Positions 33,785-45,062 of a stretch of DNA of 64,000 nucleotides are shown one piece after another (position 1 is the stretch's first letter; the number at the start of each line of letters is the position of its first letter). This stretch comes from Marsupella aquatica (lineage: Eukaryota > Marchantiophyta). The position numbers and the translations under genes were made by a program. The stretch covers positions 9,982,001 to 10,046,000 of the forward strand of contig OZ316893.1 of the NCBI GenBank assembly GCA_973895155.1. Direction: 5' to 3'. The notes beneath the pieces were generated by a model. It was not told the DNA's origin and did not search any database. It was given only the letters and a program-made list of their open reading frames with translations.

Positions 33785-33881
33785 TCGGGAACGCGACATT
33801 TTTTTTTTGCCTTGAAAACCGAAAGGAGACCCATCCAACATTTTTTTTTTGCCTTGAAAACCGAAAGGAGACCCATCCAAC
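33785..33881. repeat. 42-bp tandem duplication
   Basis: A unit of a T-run followed by GCCTTGAAAACCGAAAGG and GAGACCCATCCAACA occurs twice in tandem. It lies just outside the hAT-like element. Confidence 0.85.
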
Positions 33882-33889
33882 AGAGGATA

Positions 33890-36800
33890 GACATCCTGCT
33901 TTGGAGCATGCATTTTAATGTAGAGCAGCCATGCATTTTAATGTAGGGCAACCACAAGGGAACGCGACATTTCACTGCAACGACAAGACCAAGCTGTCGA
34001 GCCTGCTGAGCACTGTCTTGGTCAAGGAGTCAAGCAGTGCCGTGGCGCTGTGACTTGTCCATAACAACGTGCCAGAAATACAGTAGATTGATGAGCTACC
34101 CGACTGATTGGAAGAAAATAGAGACACAATCATCCCCAAACCGACCACATTCGCGAACATGCATGGAAAGAACATTCACTGACTCATTGCCTCTCCGTGG
34201 GTCTAGCATTAAGGGCAATCCTGCTGAAAAAGAGACACAAAAGCTACGGTTCTCGTGCGTGCGGAGAGCCGAGGAATGGAGGGGCCCAGCCGGTTTGAGC
34301 GGGCCCTCAAAGGATCTTTTGTATCCTGAGGTGGGACCCCAAGGGACAATAACAGAACTTGTGTCGAATTCTCCTCAATTCGAATGATAGACGCTTTTTG
34401 CTTCCCCCGAACAAGGAACACGGCATCTGTGGACGTGCTTCTTTCAATCGCCTGGACATACATGTGCTATTCGATTGAGCATGCACTGCGAAATTATTGG
34501 CTCAGGTGATTCGAGTTGAGAATCATTCTACTGCTTGCGGGCCGGCCAGTTGCCACGGATGAATCTGACTGCTCATCCCACTGATGTTGACAAACTCATT
34601 CCGTTGCCTGTGTTGAGCTGAGGACGGACATTATCAAGGCAGGTGCACGGTGTGTCTAAGTCCTCCTCTATCAGGCGTACCTATCGATCGGTGGAAGACA
34701 TTGGAGTGCAGAGCTCCGCTTCTCGCTGAGAAAATTGGTTGCTGCAAATTGTGCCTGACTTGCTCCTGTGAGACCCTTGCTGGTTCGTGCTAGTCTAAGG
34801 ACACAAACTGTGACGAAGTGAGGCGAGAATTGCATCCTGCTGCGAGTGGCGTTGTCTAATAGGAGGTCTGCTTGTCTGGTAGCTTGATTGGATCGAGCTT
34901 GTTACCATAGGTGCCGGTTTCGTTACGTCGTTCATACTCAATTACGTGCCTGCGTTTTTCCCGGTCGTTGTGCTGCACGGCGATCCGTTTCATCACAGGC
35001 GAATTCAACCTGCCCGGAGTGGTCTTTCTGCATTCAAACTTCTTGGCAAGATTTCAATCATTGAATTTCCCTTGCTGTCTCATTCTTTTAGTGCAGTCGA
35101 TACGTCTTGAGGTACAACTCGGGATTGTGCCGATGGCTTTAGGTGTCTGGGCTCGGCTCTGCGTGCCATGTGCTACTATGGCTCGATCTCTCTCTCTAAA
35201 CTGTAATCACCATTAGCTGTGGCAGCACATTGGAAATGGAATTTGGAATCAGAACTTTTAAGATGATTGTGCTCTGGCCTCAGCTCTGGCTACCGTCGTA
35301 TTTAGTTCAGTCGCCTACCTTCCGTAGTGTTTGACTTGCGACTCTTTGTAATTGATTATGATGAACTGTGGATTTCTTGTCAGATGACAAATTTGAGTTC
35401 CTCTGTCAGTCTTGTTTGACTGGTATGTGATTCTCGGAACTCTTCATCCGGAAGTAGCATGAGACTTGGTCAGATTAATGACCCACTTTCGTTCGTCTCC
35501 TCTTTGAACATCTCTCTAAACTGACAATGTGGGGTATCTGAAATAGGAAAAAAAATTAGAGCCAGATTTGATGAATCACACGGCTTGTAATTGTATATGC
35601 TCATGACTTTGCGATGAGCTTGACTGGACCAACTGTAACATCACAGCAAAGTCAAGTTCATTGCAAAGTCATTGGCTTATATGATTGCTCATCGTATGCG
35701 CACACTTCCACACTTACAAACACGAGTATACTTGTGTGCTAAAATATCAAATTACTACCAGGCCCCGTGACCAAAGGGGGTTTGGTCACATTAGGACCAA
35801 TGAAAGGGGGTTTGGGCACATTAGGCTGAATTTAAAAGAGCAAGTATTAAATATATTTAACTAAACATAAAAATAAAAACACAAGAATGAAATGAACACA
35901 AAAGACAAAGCATTAAATGTTCTCCTCATCTTATCATGATCTGGCCTGAATACAAATACTGTACACAATGCATTAGATTTTGTTTTGGTCTCCTCAGAAC
36001 AAGAGAAATTGTATTGCAGTGCATTGTATTGGTATGTATTGCACAACAAAAGTATCTTGGGGGACTTTTTTGGTCCCACATCACATAGGTGAACATAGTT
36101 CAACCAATAATACAATGTTCTGCCATTTTTTTAAAGTGTTAGTCTTTTGAATTTGAAGTGCCCAACAAATTAAAGAATCTGACCAAAGAGAATGAATAAA
36201 CCAAAATAAAATTACATTTAGTGCAAAGGAAAGAATGACAAGTTTTCCAAGCAAGAAATGAAGGGAACGGCCAATGCACTATTTAAATCAAGTACTTTCT
36301 GGACCATCTATGCATAGTACCATCCATGCAAAAGAACCATCCATGCATAGAAAATACTCCTCCCTCTACCATATATCCATGCCTAGACATTCATATCAAA
36401 TACCCTCATGATCATCTATGTCATACTAGGAGTTTAATTGATTACAATTATTACATAATGTAATAGAAAACATCAAACCAAAAAAGTAGTGAAAAAGAGG
36501 GAAAGGGAGGGTGCAGCGAGCCCAGGGTGTTTACGGTTTAAGGTTTAAACTACATTGGAATTAATACTTGTCGAAGCTGACTCGAGTTTCAAGAGATCAT
36601 TCCTGCATGTGGAAGTCTAAATACTCTCCTTGTTGTTAAATTCTGTGAATTTCTATGGAGCTCGTGTTCTGGACAGCTCAGGATACAAATTATCAATCAT
36701 ACAATTCTTGTACCAGGTGTAATTTGCTGTGACAGTGACTGGTGTTAAAAATACCAGCTTATTAAGCTATTTCTCAAAAACTTTGGATCAGCTCCGATCC

Positions 36801-36900
36801 ACGGATCGGGACAAATGTGCTTCCTGCACACAAAGCCTGATCTTGGCTGCACCTGTCACTTGCCCTGGCGCCCACTGCCTCAGATTGGCCCATACTCTGC
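33890..36900. other. unassigned sequence
   Basis: No recognisable gene. A 23-base direct repeat containing AAAGGGGGTTTGG lies at 35773 and 35802, and CATCCATGCA repeats lie at 36310-36380. ORFs of up to about 116 codons (34037-34387) show no domain. Confidence 0.35.
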
Positions 36901-37146
36901 TGCCCTCCCGGTTTGATGTGACGGGCAACTTGCCGAGTTGCCCGGCACGTAAACTCGGCATTTGTCGGCCTGAAATGCTCTCATTTGACGCATATTCGCC
37001 ATTATTCCCCGGCTCGACCCGAACTTCTCCCAGCCCGGCCCGAACTCCTCCCGGCCTCTTCCCGGACCCGGCCCGCCCGCGCCCCCCCCCCCCTACCTCT
37101 CGTCACCCGGCCCCGGCTTTACGCCCTGGCTTTACATCCCGGCCCG

Positions 37147-37680
37147 GCCTGGGTGGAGGAAGGCCCGGGTGGGGGGAGGGAGGAGGCCCGGCCCGGGAGG
37201 AGGAGGCCCAGCCCGGGTGGAGGGGGGCCCGCGTGGGGGGGGAGGAGGCTGGGTGGGGAGGAGGACGAGGCCCGGGTGGGGGGAGGGAGGAGGGCCTGCC
37301 CGGGTGGAGGGAGGCCCGGGTGGGGGGGGAAGGAGGCCCGGCCCCGGGTGGAGGGAGGCCCGGGTGGTGGGGAGGAGGAGGCCCGGGTGGGGGGAGGGAG
37401 GAGTGGGGGGGGAGGAAGCCCGGCCCGGGTGGAGGGAGGCCCGGGTGGGGGGGAGGAGGAGGCCCGGGTGGGGGGAGGGAACGAGGGAGGGAAGACACGG
37501 CCCGGGTGGAGGGAGGCCCGGGTGGGGGGGGAGGAGGCCCGGCCCGGGTGAAAAGAGGCCCGGGAGGAGGGTGGAGGGAGGCCCGGCCCGGGTGGAGGAA
37601 GGTCCGAGTGGAGGAGGGAGGGAGGCCCGGCCCGGGTGAAGGGAGGGGCGGGAGGAGGGAGGCCCGGCCTGGGTTAAGGA
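37147..37680. repeat. G-rich minisatellite (GGAGGCCCGGGTGG units)
   Basis: About 530 bases of near-tandem units of 15-25 bases with core AGGCCCGGGTGGGGGG. ORFs in every frame are repeat artefacts. The G-runs allow G-quadruplex formation on the plus strand. Confidence 0.85.
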
Positions 37681-37898
37681 AAGATAAGCCCGGGTTTTAG
37701 AGTTGTGGATAAACTCGATTGGGATAAGCAATATCTGCTAATTTGGGGTTGTGTGGATTTCTCGCCTATCTAGTATTTCAACTCCGCTAAATATAGAATG
37801 TTTCTCCATTCTAAATTGTATAAATCTTTGAGTTTTTCTCATTAGACACACTTCACTAAAAGTAGAGCACTCTATGTAAAGAGATAGAGAAGACTTTT

Positions 37899-38228
37899 GT
37901 GCACGCATGCTTGGAGGTTTTACTCGGCATGTGGTAATCCGCATAATAATTTTCTTACTATCCATCAACAATTAGTGGTACTTGTGGGTATTGTGAAATA
38001 AATTTCAACAATGTTGATATTCATGTACGCATGTTTGGAGCTAAAGCTTGACATGTGATATTTTACATGATTATCACTAATTGTCTCATATGTTTTCACT
38101 ATATCGGCAAATGCTCATTAAATTATAAATATCACATACGTCGGATAGGAATGTTAACAACCAGAAAACAAAAGAGAACCGCTGTGCACATATTTGGAGT
38201 TTGACTCGGCGTGTGATATTTCACAGTA
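37899..38228 (+). promoter_or_regulatory. three-hairpin leader of the hAT transposase
   Basis: Three units at 37899-37944, 38022-38070 and 38181-38228 share the GCATGCTTGGAG ... CGGCATGTGGTAAT frame with the leader at 3863-4195. The closing stem varies but pairs in some copies: CATGT/ACATG in the second, TGTG/CACA in the third. Spacer sequence such as GGATAGGAATGT is also shared. Confidence 0.6.
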
Positions 38229-38354
38229 GTTTTTTTTCTCGTTTTATTGTTGTTACTTCAAAAGACTAACAAATAATCATTCAATTTTTATTAAGAGACT
38301 ATGTTTAGCGACGTATAAGAAGACACTTTGTGTGTAAAGTTCTTGTTTTCGATC

Positions 38355-41216
38355 ATGTCTTCCGAAGAAGATGAGTCGGGCAACTCATCAGCTCATTCTA
38401 CTTCTGTTAGGCATGGTGGAAATCACAATCGAGATCGTAGTGCAAAATTTTCCCCAGTGTGGAAATATTTTGAACGATGTGATACACCATCAGCGTGTAA
38501 TGATATTAATCGTATATATCAAAGATGCAAATTTTGCAAGAAATATACAACGCATCATGCAACACGAGCAAAAGCACATTTGATGGAAAACATACACAAA
38601 GGAGATGCGCCACCTTGCACAGGCTTGTATGGAGTTGTTGACTTAGATGACATCAATAGAATGTACAATGTCATAAAGGTTGACCCATCCATAAAGTACA
38701 AACGAAGTGATGGAAGTCATGTTCTGTTATCCATGAGAGGTCGTAGGTCATATAACCCATCTTCCAATTCGCAAGCATCAACTCGAGACTCAAAATTTGT
38801 TGACCTCGATGAGGATGGAAATATGAGTCATCGAAGTAGAGCATCAAATTTTGCAAAACCAATCATGGATGCTTATCAAATTCCAAATAGAGCTCATTTG
38901 GATAAGCTGTGGGCTAAAGCTTTTTATTCAAGTGGTATTCCGTTCAATGTGTCGGAGAATCCTTTTCTTCTGTGAAGCAGTCACAGAAACCTCGAAAGGG
39001 ATTGTAAATGGATATTCTCTTCCGGGTATGCAAAATTTGAGAATGAAATTATTGGAGGAGGCTAGCTCGTTGATCCTACAAAGGACATGACAAAAACAAT
39101 GAAAGAGGCAAAACCTTTTGGATATTCCCTTTTATCCGATGGATGGGAAAATATCCGAAGGGAACCTTTGATGAATGTCATGTTGTTGACTTCAAAAGGA
39201 GATTTCCTTTTGGATAGTTGGAACGCTGCACAAGCCGACAAGATAGATGGGAAGTATCTTGGTGACATGTGGTTAAAATACATAGATGGCATTGGCGCCG
39301 ATCACATCATATAAATTGTTACCGATGGGGCGCCTGCAAATCGTGTAGCAGGTGAAGAGATAGTCATGAAAAAATATCCGCATGTGACATGGAGTTGGTG
39401 TGCTGCCCACGTTTTTAATTTATTGCTAGAAGACATGTGTGGCCACAAGAATGTAGTGCTAGATGAGCGGAAAAAAATTCCATTCAAAATGATTTTTAAG
39501 CACTTGAGATGGATAGTTAAAGCAGTTACATCATCATAAAAGTTATTTGCAATATTTGTGAGAAAATCTGGTTACAGGAAGTTGTTAAATCCAAATGCAA
39601 CGAGATTTGCAACAAATTTTTTAATGGCGCAGAGAGCATTGGAGCTAAGAGGAGCTTTATAACAAATGGTCATTGATGATAAGTGGCAATCCTATCGTGA
39701 TGGCCTGCCAATTCGACCAAAGTCACAGGGGCATATGACGAGGGAAAAGGCAGACAAACTTAAATCGTGGATACAGCAAGATACATTTTGGGCTCAAGTA
39801 AAATCTACAGTTGCTTTTTTCCTGCCGTTGGTGAAGATGTTGCAAGAATTCGATGGAGTTTCACCATAGTCTCCTTGGCTATATTGGAGCTTGAAAAAAG
39901 GAATAGCTAAACTGGAAGCGAGCATGGAGGGTTGTACATTAGTAACAGATTACTTAAAACCAAAGATAATGAAAGTGTATATGGATCGACAAAAATCACT
40001 TACTACTGATTTCATGTTAGCAGCAGCATATCTGAATCCTCAATTTTTCTTTGATGAAGATGAAGATGTGGCAGGAGATGCAGAACTGTATAGAGGCTTC
40101 AATGATTACGTTCGTAGATATGCAGAACACAAGGTGAAGGCAGGAATCAACCATGATCGAGATGTGACGACACTTATTTTTGACATCCAAATGCAGGCAT
40201 TTGAGGCTCAAAAAAAAATGTCAAATTCATCGGTTGCAATTAGAGGAGCACAATCCAATATTAGAAAATTAAGTCTAGGAGAGTGGTGGCATTTGTATGG
40301 AGCTGATTACGCGGAGCTAAGATTAATGGCCAAAAGAATCACGCATCAACAAATGTGTGCATCTTCATGCGAATGAAATTGGAGTTCGTACGGCTTTATC
40401 CATTCAAAAAGCCGTAATAGGTTGACCAATGATCGGGCAAAAGACTTGGTTTTTGTATTCACAAATTCGAGGGTGCAAAAAGGGCTCACGAAGGTGAGAA
40501 ACCCTCATACGTCTATGTATAGACGATATGATGAAAGAACAGCAACAAATGATGGCCCGAGGCCTACTTCCATAGAAGGATGTGACACTGAACAACATGG
40601 TGTTACATGTGCGACTCTTGGAGAGGATGACATGGAGGATTTTGATACAATTGATGACGCAGATGAGGCTTTGCAAGGATTATCATTACACAATGATAGT
40701 GACATGTTGACTCGTATTCCACCAGATACTGAAATAAGTGATGTCGGAGAATGGGAAGATGAAATGGATTTAATGATGTTCCCTACAATCCATGAGTCTC
40801 AAATTCAGGATGACGATGACTACTCATTTGATGCAAACTTTGTAGTGCCTTCCGAACCAAACTCATCCTTCACATACCCAACATTGAATCTACAAAATGA
40901 TGTCCAAGCAAGTACTTCGTACTTATTTCAACGACGAGGTGCTGCATCGAAGCTCTGTCCTGAGAGAACAACACCAACTTTGTTTGCGCAACCTGATGAT
41001 GCATAGTGGGGACAACATGCTTCTCCAACACTAAATATATATGAAAGACAGAACATGACAAATCCATACACATCAAGCATACATTCCCGTGTTGCGGCAC
41101 TTCAAGAATATCATAGCGCAGATCCGGTCCAATAGATGACAAGACAATTTCAATTTGATCGACAGTTGCAAGAAAATGAAAACAATAACACAAGGCACTT
41201 TTTGTCACAACCTTGA
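38355..41216 (+). pseudogene. hAT transposase (BED, DUF659-like), nine in-frame stops
   Basis: One frame runs from ATG 38355 to TGA 41214-41216, 954 codons, with no indel. Order: an acidic Ser-rich start, a BED-type finger (VWKYFERCD ... CKFC ... H-x-H near residues 35-75), a DUF659-like part (SLLSDGWENIRREPLMNVM, VTDGAPANRVAG, WSWCAAHVFNLLLED) and the hAT dimerisation region (LGEWWHLYGADY ... SSCE-stop-NWSS, KSRNRL), then an acidic tail. In-frame stops lie at 38973, 39063, 39312, 39537, 39660, 39867, 40374, 41004 and 41133. Each fits C-to-T change of CAA, CAG or CGA. The one at 40374 replaces the Arg of the conserved C-E-R-N-W-S. Confidence 0.85.
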
Positions 41217-41628
41217 CATCTGTTTAGGTATTACATGCTAGTACTATACGTCAAACTATGATATACTATGCCGGATTGTGCAAGTCCTATGCAATAAAAT
41301 ATGTTATACTAAACATTGTGTGTGCGATCTACTCATTTCGGTTTTCATTGTCTTGCGCTTCTGCTTTCACCTCTGCCAGTTGCTGACGATGACGATGGCG
41401 ACGAATAGATCGCTGCATGTTCTGCTCATCTGTTGTTGCTCGATTGGCCATGGCATATTCCTTCCACTGTTGGAATCTACCACTGAATAGCAAATTGTCA
41501 AAGTCACCATCTGACAAGTTATATTCATTAACTGTGAAGTTGTCAATGGGCCTTGAATCGATCTGTGTCATTGCAATACTCTCTTGCGTCATGTCTTTAG
41601 TGTCTTGATGTGTCTCCATTGGTGGCAT

Positions 41629-42840
41629 TTATTTCAACAAACCTCGTTGCTCATATTCTCGTTCATAAAATGGTTTCCGACACCAATATTTTCGGCTCTT
41701 CTTCATCCACCGAAACAAGCAAGCATGATGCCATAAGTGACCGCATGTTCCCAAAATGGAAACAGATTCAGGACCCCATGGATACAAGCACCAAGTACAT
41801 TTTCCAGCCTTTTCTCGAACAAATTGGGCCATACTTTCATCGGTCATCCACTTGTCAAAAAATTTCGCTACATCTTCTGGATCCTCCTCCACATCCAAAA
41901 AATGATGAGATTCTCCCGTAGGATCAATTATTTGCAAGTTCATATAATTGTAGTTCCTACATCTTGATTTTTCCTTGTCTGACTGACCATCCACCTCAGC
42001 AGTGTTCATTTGCTCGATCTCCTCTTGCAAATTGCTTATGATCACCTCTTGTGATGCAACCTGATTCTTCAAATCCTGAATGACTCTATCTGCCTCTTGA
42101 ACTTGTTTCATTTGACTAGATTGACCATCCTTTTGGGTAAGTTGTTTGTTGAGCATTGCGATCTCCTCCATCTTGTCATGCAGTTGCACCTTGTATTCCT
42201 TCACCTCTGAAGTAGTCGCACTTTGAATGGGCGTTTTTTCCATTGTTTTCATCTTCAAAAGATTATCTTGCAACTTTGAGTTGTAGTAGTCAATGCTGCC
42301 AACTTCACAAAGGTCAAGACAAAACTTTATGCGGAGATTGTTCTCAATCAAATGACCAATCTCTGTGCCCAAACTCTTGCACACAATCTCCATGCTCAGT
42401 GATTCTTTCTTTGGATCCAAAATACCAGTGAACTTTCCTGGAAAATTGTTACTTGTAGATGTTGCAATATGTGATGTTTTGCCCATATGTTTTGGTGCGC
42501 TGAAACTTTCGGATTTGGTGAAGAGTTGTTCCAATGCAGTTGGTTTATCTTTCTGATGTACATGAATGTCTTGCGTGTCATGTATCTTTCTTTTTGACCC
42601 TTTGTTGGTTGCTTGACTCGACATATCTTTTGTAGTATTTTTGTTGCTCTTCAAACCTCGCTTCAAACTTGCAATGTCCAGGACAGACTGATGCACAGAG
42701 TGAGTCAAACAGAGCTTGTTTTGCCTTGCGCCTTCTTTGGAGCATACTCTCAAAATCTTTGCTGCCAATGCTTGCCAATTTCCACATGTGTTACCTTGGA
42801 CATTGTGTACTTCTCTTGCATCCAAGACCTTGTGGCCCAT
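41629..42840 (-). CDS. coiled-coil RING-finger-like protein
   Basis: ATG 42840 gives 403 codons. The centre (near residues 215-285) is a long Gln/Glu/Lys coiled coil. The C-terminus has C-T-W-C, then after 14 residues CGHLWHHACLFRW and finally WCRKPF: a RING-H2 arrangement (C-x2-C, C-x-H-x2-H-x2-C, C) whose eighth ligand is Phe instead of Cys. RING domains recruit E2 ubiquitin enzymes; the missing ligand makes activity doubtful. It lies downstream of, and on the same strand as, the kinase pseudogene, and may be the C-terminal exon of the same gene. A probable donor (AAG|GTAACA) near 42800 suggests splicing that I cannot settle. Confidence 0.5.
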   Translation of the reverse strand: MGHKVLDAREVHNVQGNTCGNWQALAAKILRVCSKEGARQNKLCLTHSVHQSVLDIASLKRGLKSNKNTTKDMSSQATNKGSKRKIHDTQDIHVHQKDKPTALEQLFTKSESFSAPKHMGKTSHIATSTSNNFPGKFTGILDPKKESLSMEIVCKSLGTEIGHLIENNLRIKFCLDLCEVGSIDYYNSKLQDNLLKMKTMEKTPIQSATTSEVKEYKVQLHDKMEEIAMLNKQLTQKDGQSSQMKQVQEADRVIQDLKNQVASQEVIISNLQEEIEQMNTAEVDGQSDKEKSRCRNYNYMNLQIIDPTGESHHFLDVEEDPEDVAKFFDKWMTDESMAQFVREKAGKCTWCLYPWGPESVSILGTCGHLWHHACLFRWMKKSRKYWCRKPFYEREYEQRGLLK

Positions 42841-42908
42841 AAATTTTCATCATCAAAAATGATTTTCATCCATTTTTGGAACTCCACACGTGGCATCAAT
42901 ATCTCCAA

Positions 42909-43190
42909 TTATTTGGCGTTGATGGGCCATTCATTGTGAGGAGGTTTCACATTTGGCATTGTGATGTTCCATTCAACATCCTTGGTGTTCTCATCCATTT
43001 TGGTTATGCTTTGCCCTACATGATTGCTACTCATTCCAATGTCCTCGTCTATGGGTTGTGAATCTTCTTCAGCGTATTGATCTTGAGACCAAAGGTGTAA
43101 ATCTTGAGTAGGTTGCAAATATAAATATGGAATCTTTCTAGGTTTTTTCTCTTTGTCGGATTCCAAATCCCATTTTCCCATTGTTGCAGA
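42909..43190 (-). pseudogene. linker ORF between kinase and RING parts
   Basis: A minus-strand frame from about 43185 (start M-G-K-W-D-L-E-S-D) runs about 90 codons, with an acidic DQYAEEDSQPIDEDIG stretch, to a TAA at 42909-42911. Reading continues sensibly past that stop in the same frame (EFQKWMKIIFDDENLW). It probably joins the kinase to the coiled-coil RING part. No domain recognised. Confidence 0.35.
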
Positions 43191-43369
43191 TTCTACAATA
43201 ACAAAAACATTTTTAGCATTCATTCGCCATACACTCTTCAAGATAAAAATGATAACAAAATACAATGAAACAAAATGAGTAATACATTTCATTCATATGA
43301 CATGATTAAAATAGATAATAGTTTATGTCATCTATCATTGTCATTCACGATGAAACTATGTCATCCCTA

Positions 43370-44265
43370 ATCTCTTATCTGATAAGGACTATTGTGCTGA
43401 ACTAATCTACAATCTTGGAATGTCCTCATCATTCTCAAACTCCAATGAACACAATCCATTCTTTTCTTCACATCAGTGGTCATCATGTCACGTATCATAA
43501 TCTCCAATTTAGGGCAATTCTCTCTAGCATTCCAACCCCTATTCAGATATCGTGTCATTGGGGTCATTCCATCCCAATTTTCTGTGAGTAATGTCTCAAA
43601 GACATTGCCCAAAGCATATATGTCAGTTGCTTGACTGTACTCTGTTGGATCGGAACGAACTAGCTCAGGCGCCAATTGTGGATATTGTTTTTGATACGCA
43701 ACTGCTTTCTCTGTAGAGGTGGGCCACATTCAATTTTGTGATAATGTGCATTGTGACTTGTGTTTGGACAACCCAAAATCATATATTCCTACATAAACTC
43801 TAATTGTCAAATCATCATCGTGATCAAAGTGAAGAAGGATGTTCCCAAAATGAAGATCACAATGGAAACGGTCGTGTGCATGCAAATATTGCAAGGTCTC
43901 CAATAGAGCCATAGCAATCCCCAAACGATGTTCCAAAAAGAGTTTCTTTTTGGATATGAATGTCACATCAACCTCAGAAGTGGATTGTGTCTTCCCTTTG
44001 CTCTTACTCCATTTCCCACACTTATATATGAAGCTTCCCAAGTCACCTCCATTGTAATGGTCATAGATAAGTTTTGGTGGATCTTCGATAGTCATTGCCA
44101 AGGCCCCAATTATACTTTTGTGATTCAAACCTCCCATGAGCACTTCTTGTAAGGCATCTGTTTGTCTCTTGTGCCGATCTCCATCCTTAAATCATTTTGC
44201 AACCAGTGTTGCATTTCGAGGAATCAATGGGCAACCCAATATATGACATATGAATCCAAGACCCT
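43370..44265 (-). pseudogene. protein kinase domain with two in-frame stops
   Basis: The minus strand encodes a Ser/Thr or Tyr kinase-like catalytic domain: ATLVAK (candidate ATP lysine) near 44205, the catalytic loop FHCDLHFGN (HCD instead of HRD) near 43865, DFG in YDFGLSK near 43770, and LAPEL (the APE motif) with TDIYALGNVFETLL after it. In-frame TGA codons lie at 44192-44194, just after VAK, and at 43730-43732, within the activation segment. The glycine-rich loop is not seen; the gene meets SET-coding sequence at about 44266. Dead as it stands. Confidence 0.7.
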
Positions 44266-44463
44266 GTGCGTTCAGATAACATAGCTGGGTACATCAATAG
44301 TACACATGGTAGAGGGAGTGGACTCCAGCCTAATGTAGAGTGGGCTCAGATTTTTGGCCCACCCACTCCGCCTTACTATGTCACACATATGGATGATCAT
44401 GTTATGACAGTAGCCATACGGACCATTAGGGCGGGTGATGAGTTGTTTTGTGACTATGAATGA
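44260..44463 (+). pseudogene. SET-domain C-terminal fragment
   Basis: The frame reads SDNIAGYINSTHGRGSGLQ, PNVEW, then VAIRTIRAGDELFCDYE and a stop. This is the C-terminal half of a SET domain (the N-I-A-x-x-I-N-S pseudoknot strand, P-N-V-E, and I-x-x-G-D-E-L-x-x-D-Y). No post-SET cysteines follow, and an in-frame TGA precedes it at about 44251. SET proteins methylate lysines, mainly of histones. It is either an exon relic or a fragment carried next to the CACTA gene. Confidence 0.65.
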
Positions 44464-44600
44464 AACGCACCCAAGAATGGCATTCGATCTGGCCACACTT
44501 AGCACATATGTGTATTCCCCATTTTTGAAGTAATATAAGAATATTGTAGTTTTTTAAGGAACCCATGGGCTAACTCAAACATATATATCTGTTTTGTGCG

Positions 44601-44829
44601 TTGTATGATAGAATTCATATGTTGAGCCGGATGTTGGGGTGTTACCATGAGCTATGCACCAACACCTTGTTCAGGCCATGGAAGATTGGCGACATGCCTC
44701 TTCTACCACCAGATGGCGATCCGGATGTTCCAGAGCAGGAACCAAATGCCTCCCAATCAAGAGTTGATGAAGATAGGGCCATGGATGACTTGATGCACCA
44801 ATTCTATGACATAGATGATGGTGATCATG
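44601..44829 (+). pseudogene. TNP2 N-terminal segment (before CACTA insertion)
   Basis: An acidic, loop-rich frame (LLPPDGDPDVPEQEPN, DDLMHQFYDIDDG) typical of the region before the TNP2 domain ends exactly at the ATG target duplication (44827-44829) of the nested CACTA element. Removing that element and one ATG makes it continuous, in frame, with the segment starting at 46785. Confidence 0.6.
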
Positions 44830-44959
44830 CACTAGTACATTTTACCTCCTTTTTCCGATTCTCTCCACATCAGACATCTTTGTAAAACAAAATATGAAAA
44901 AACCATACATCCGATTCTGTCGACATCGTAACATGCCATGATAGAAGTATCGGATATCG

Positions 44960-45062
44960 ACAATCGGACTTATATCGGAAATTCCGATGCTGAAAGAATG
45001 GGAAAGTCCGATGTTGGGAGAATGGGAAAGTCCGATGCTGGGAGAATGGGAAAGAGCAAAAC
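44960..45062. repeat. left subterminal ATCGGA array
   Basis: Tandem units with GGGAAAGTCCGATGYTGGGAGA, repeated three to four times after single ATCGGA sites. An inverted counterpart lies at 46317-46470. Confidence 0.85.

Larger units (their letters stand above)
36907..41216 (+). mobile_element. hAT element with left end, leader and transposase
   Basis: CCCGGTTTGATG at 36907 and the next 70 or so bases match the left end of the short element at 26597. A C-rich block (37000-37145) and a long G-rich minisatellite (37147-37680, unit around GGAGGCCCGGGTGGGG) follow, then the three-hairpin leader (37899-38228) and a decayed transposase. The right terminus was not found, so the end given here is the last coding base. 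Confidence 0.65.

Noticed and set aside
37100-37731. Long Pro/Gly-rich ORFs on both strands
   Set aside because: They are translations of the G-rich minisatellite and are open in nearly every frame, so there is no coding evidence.
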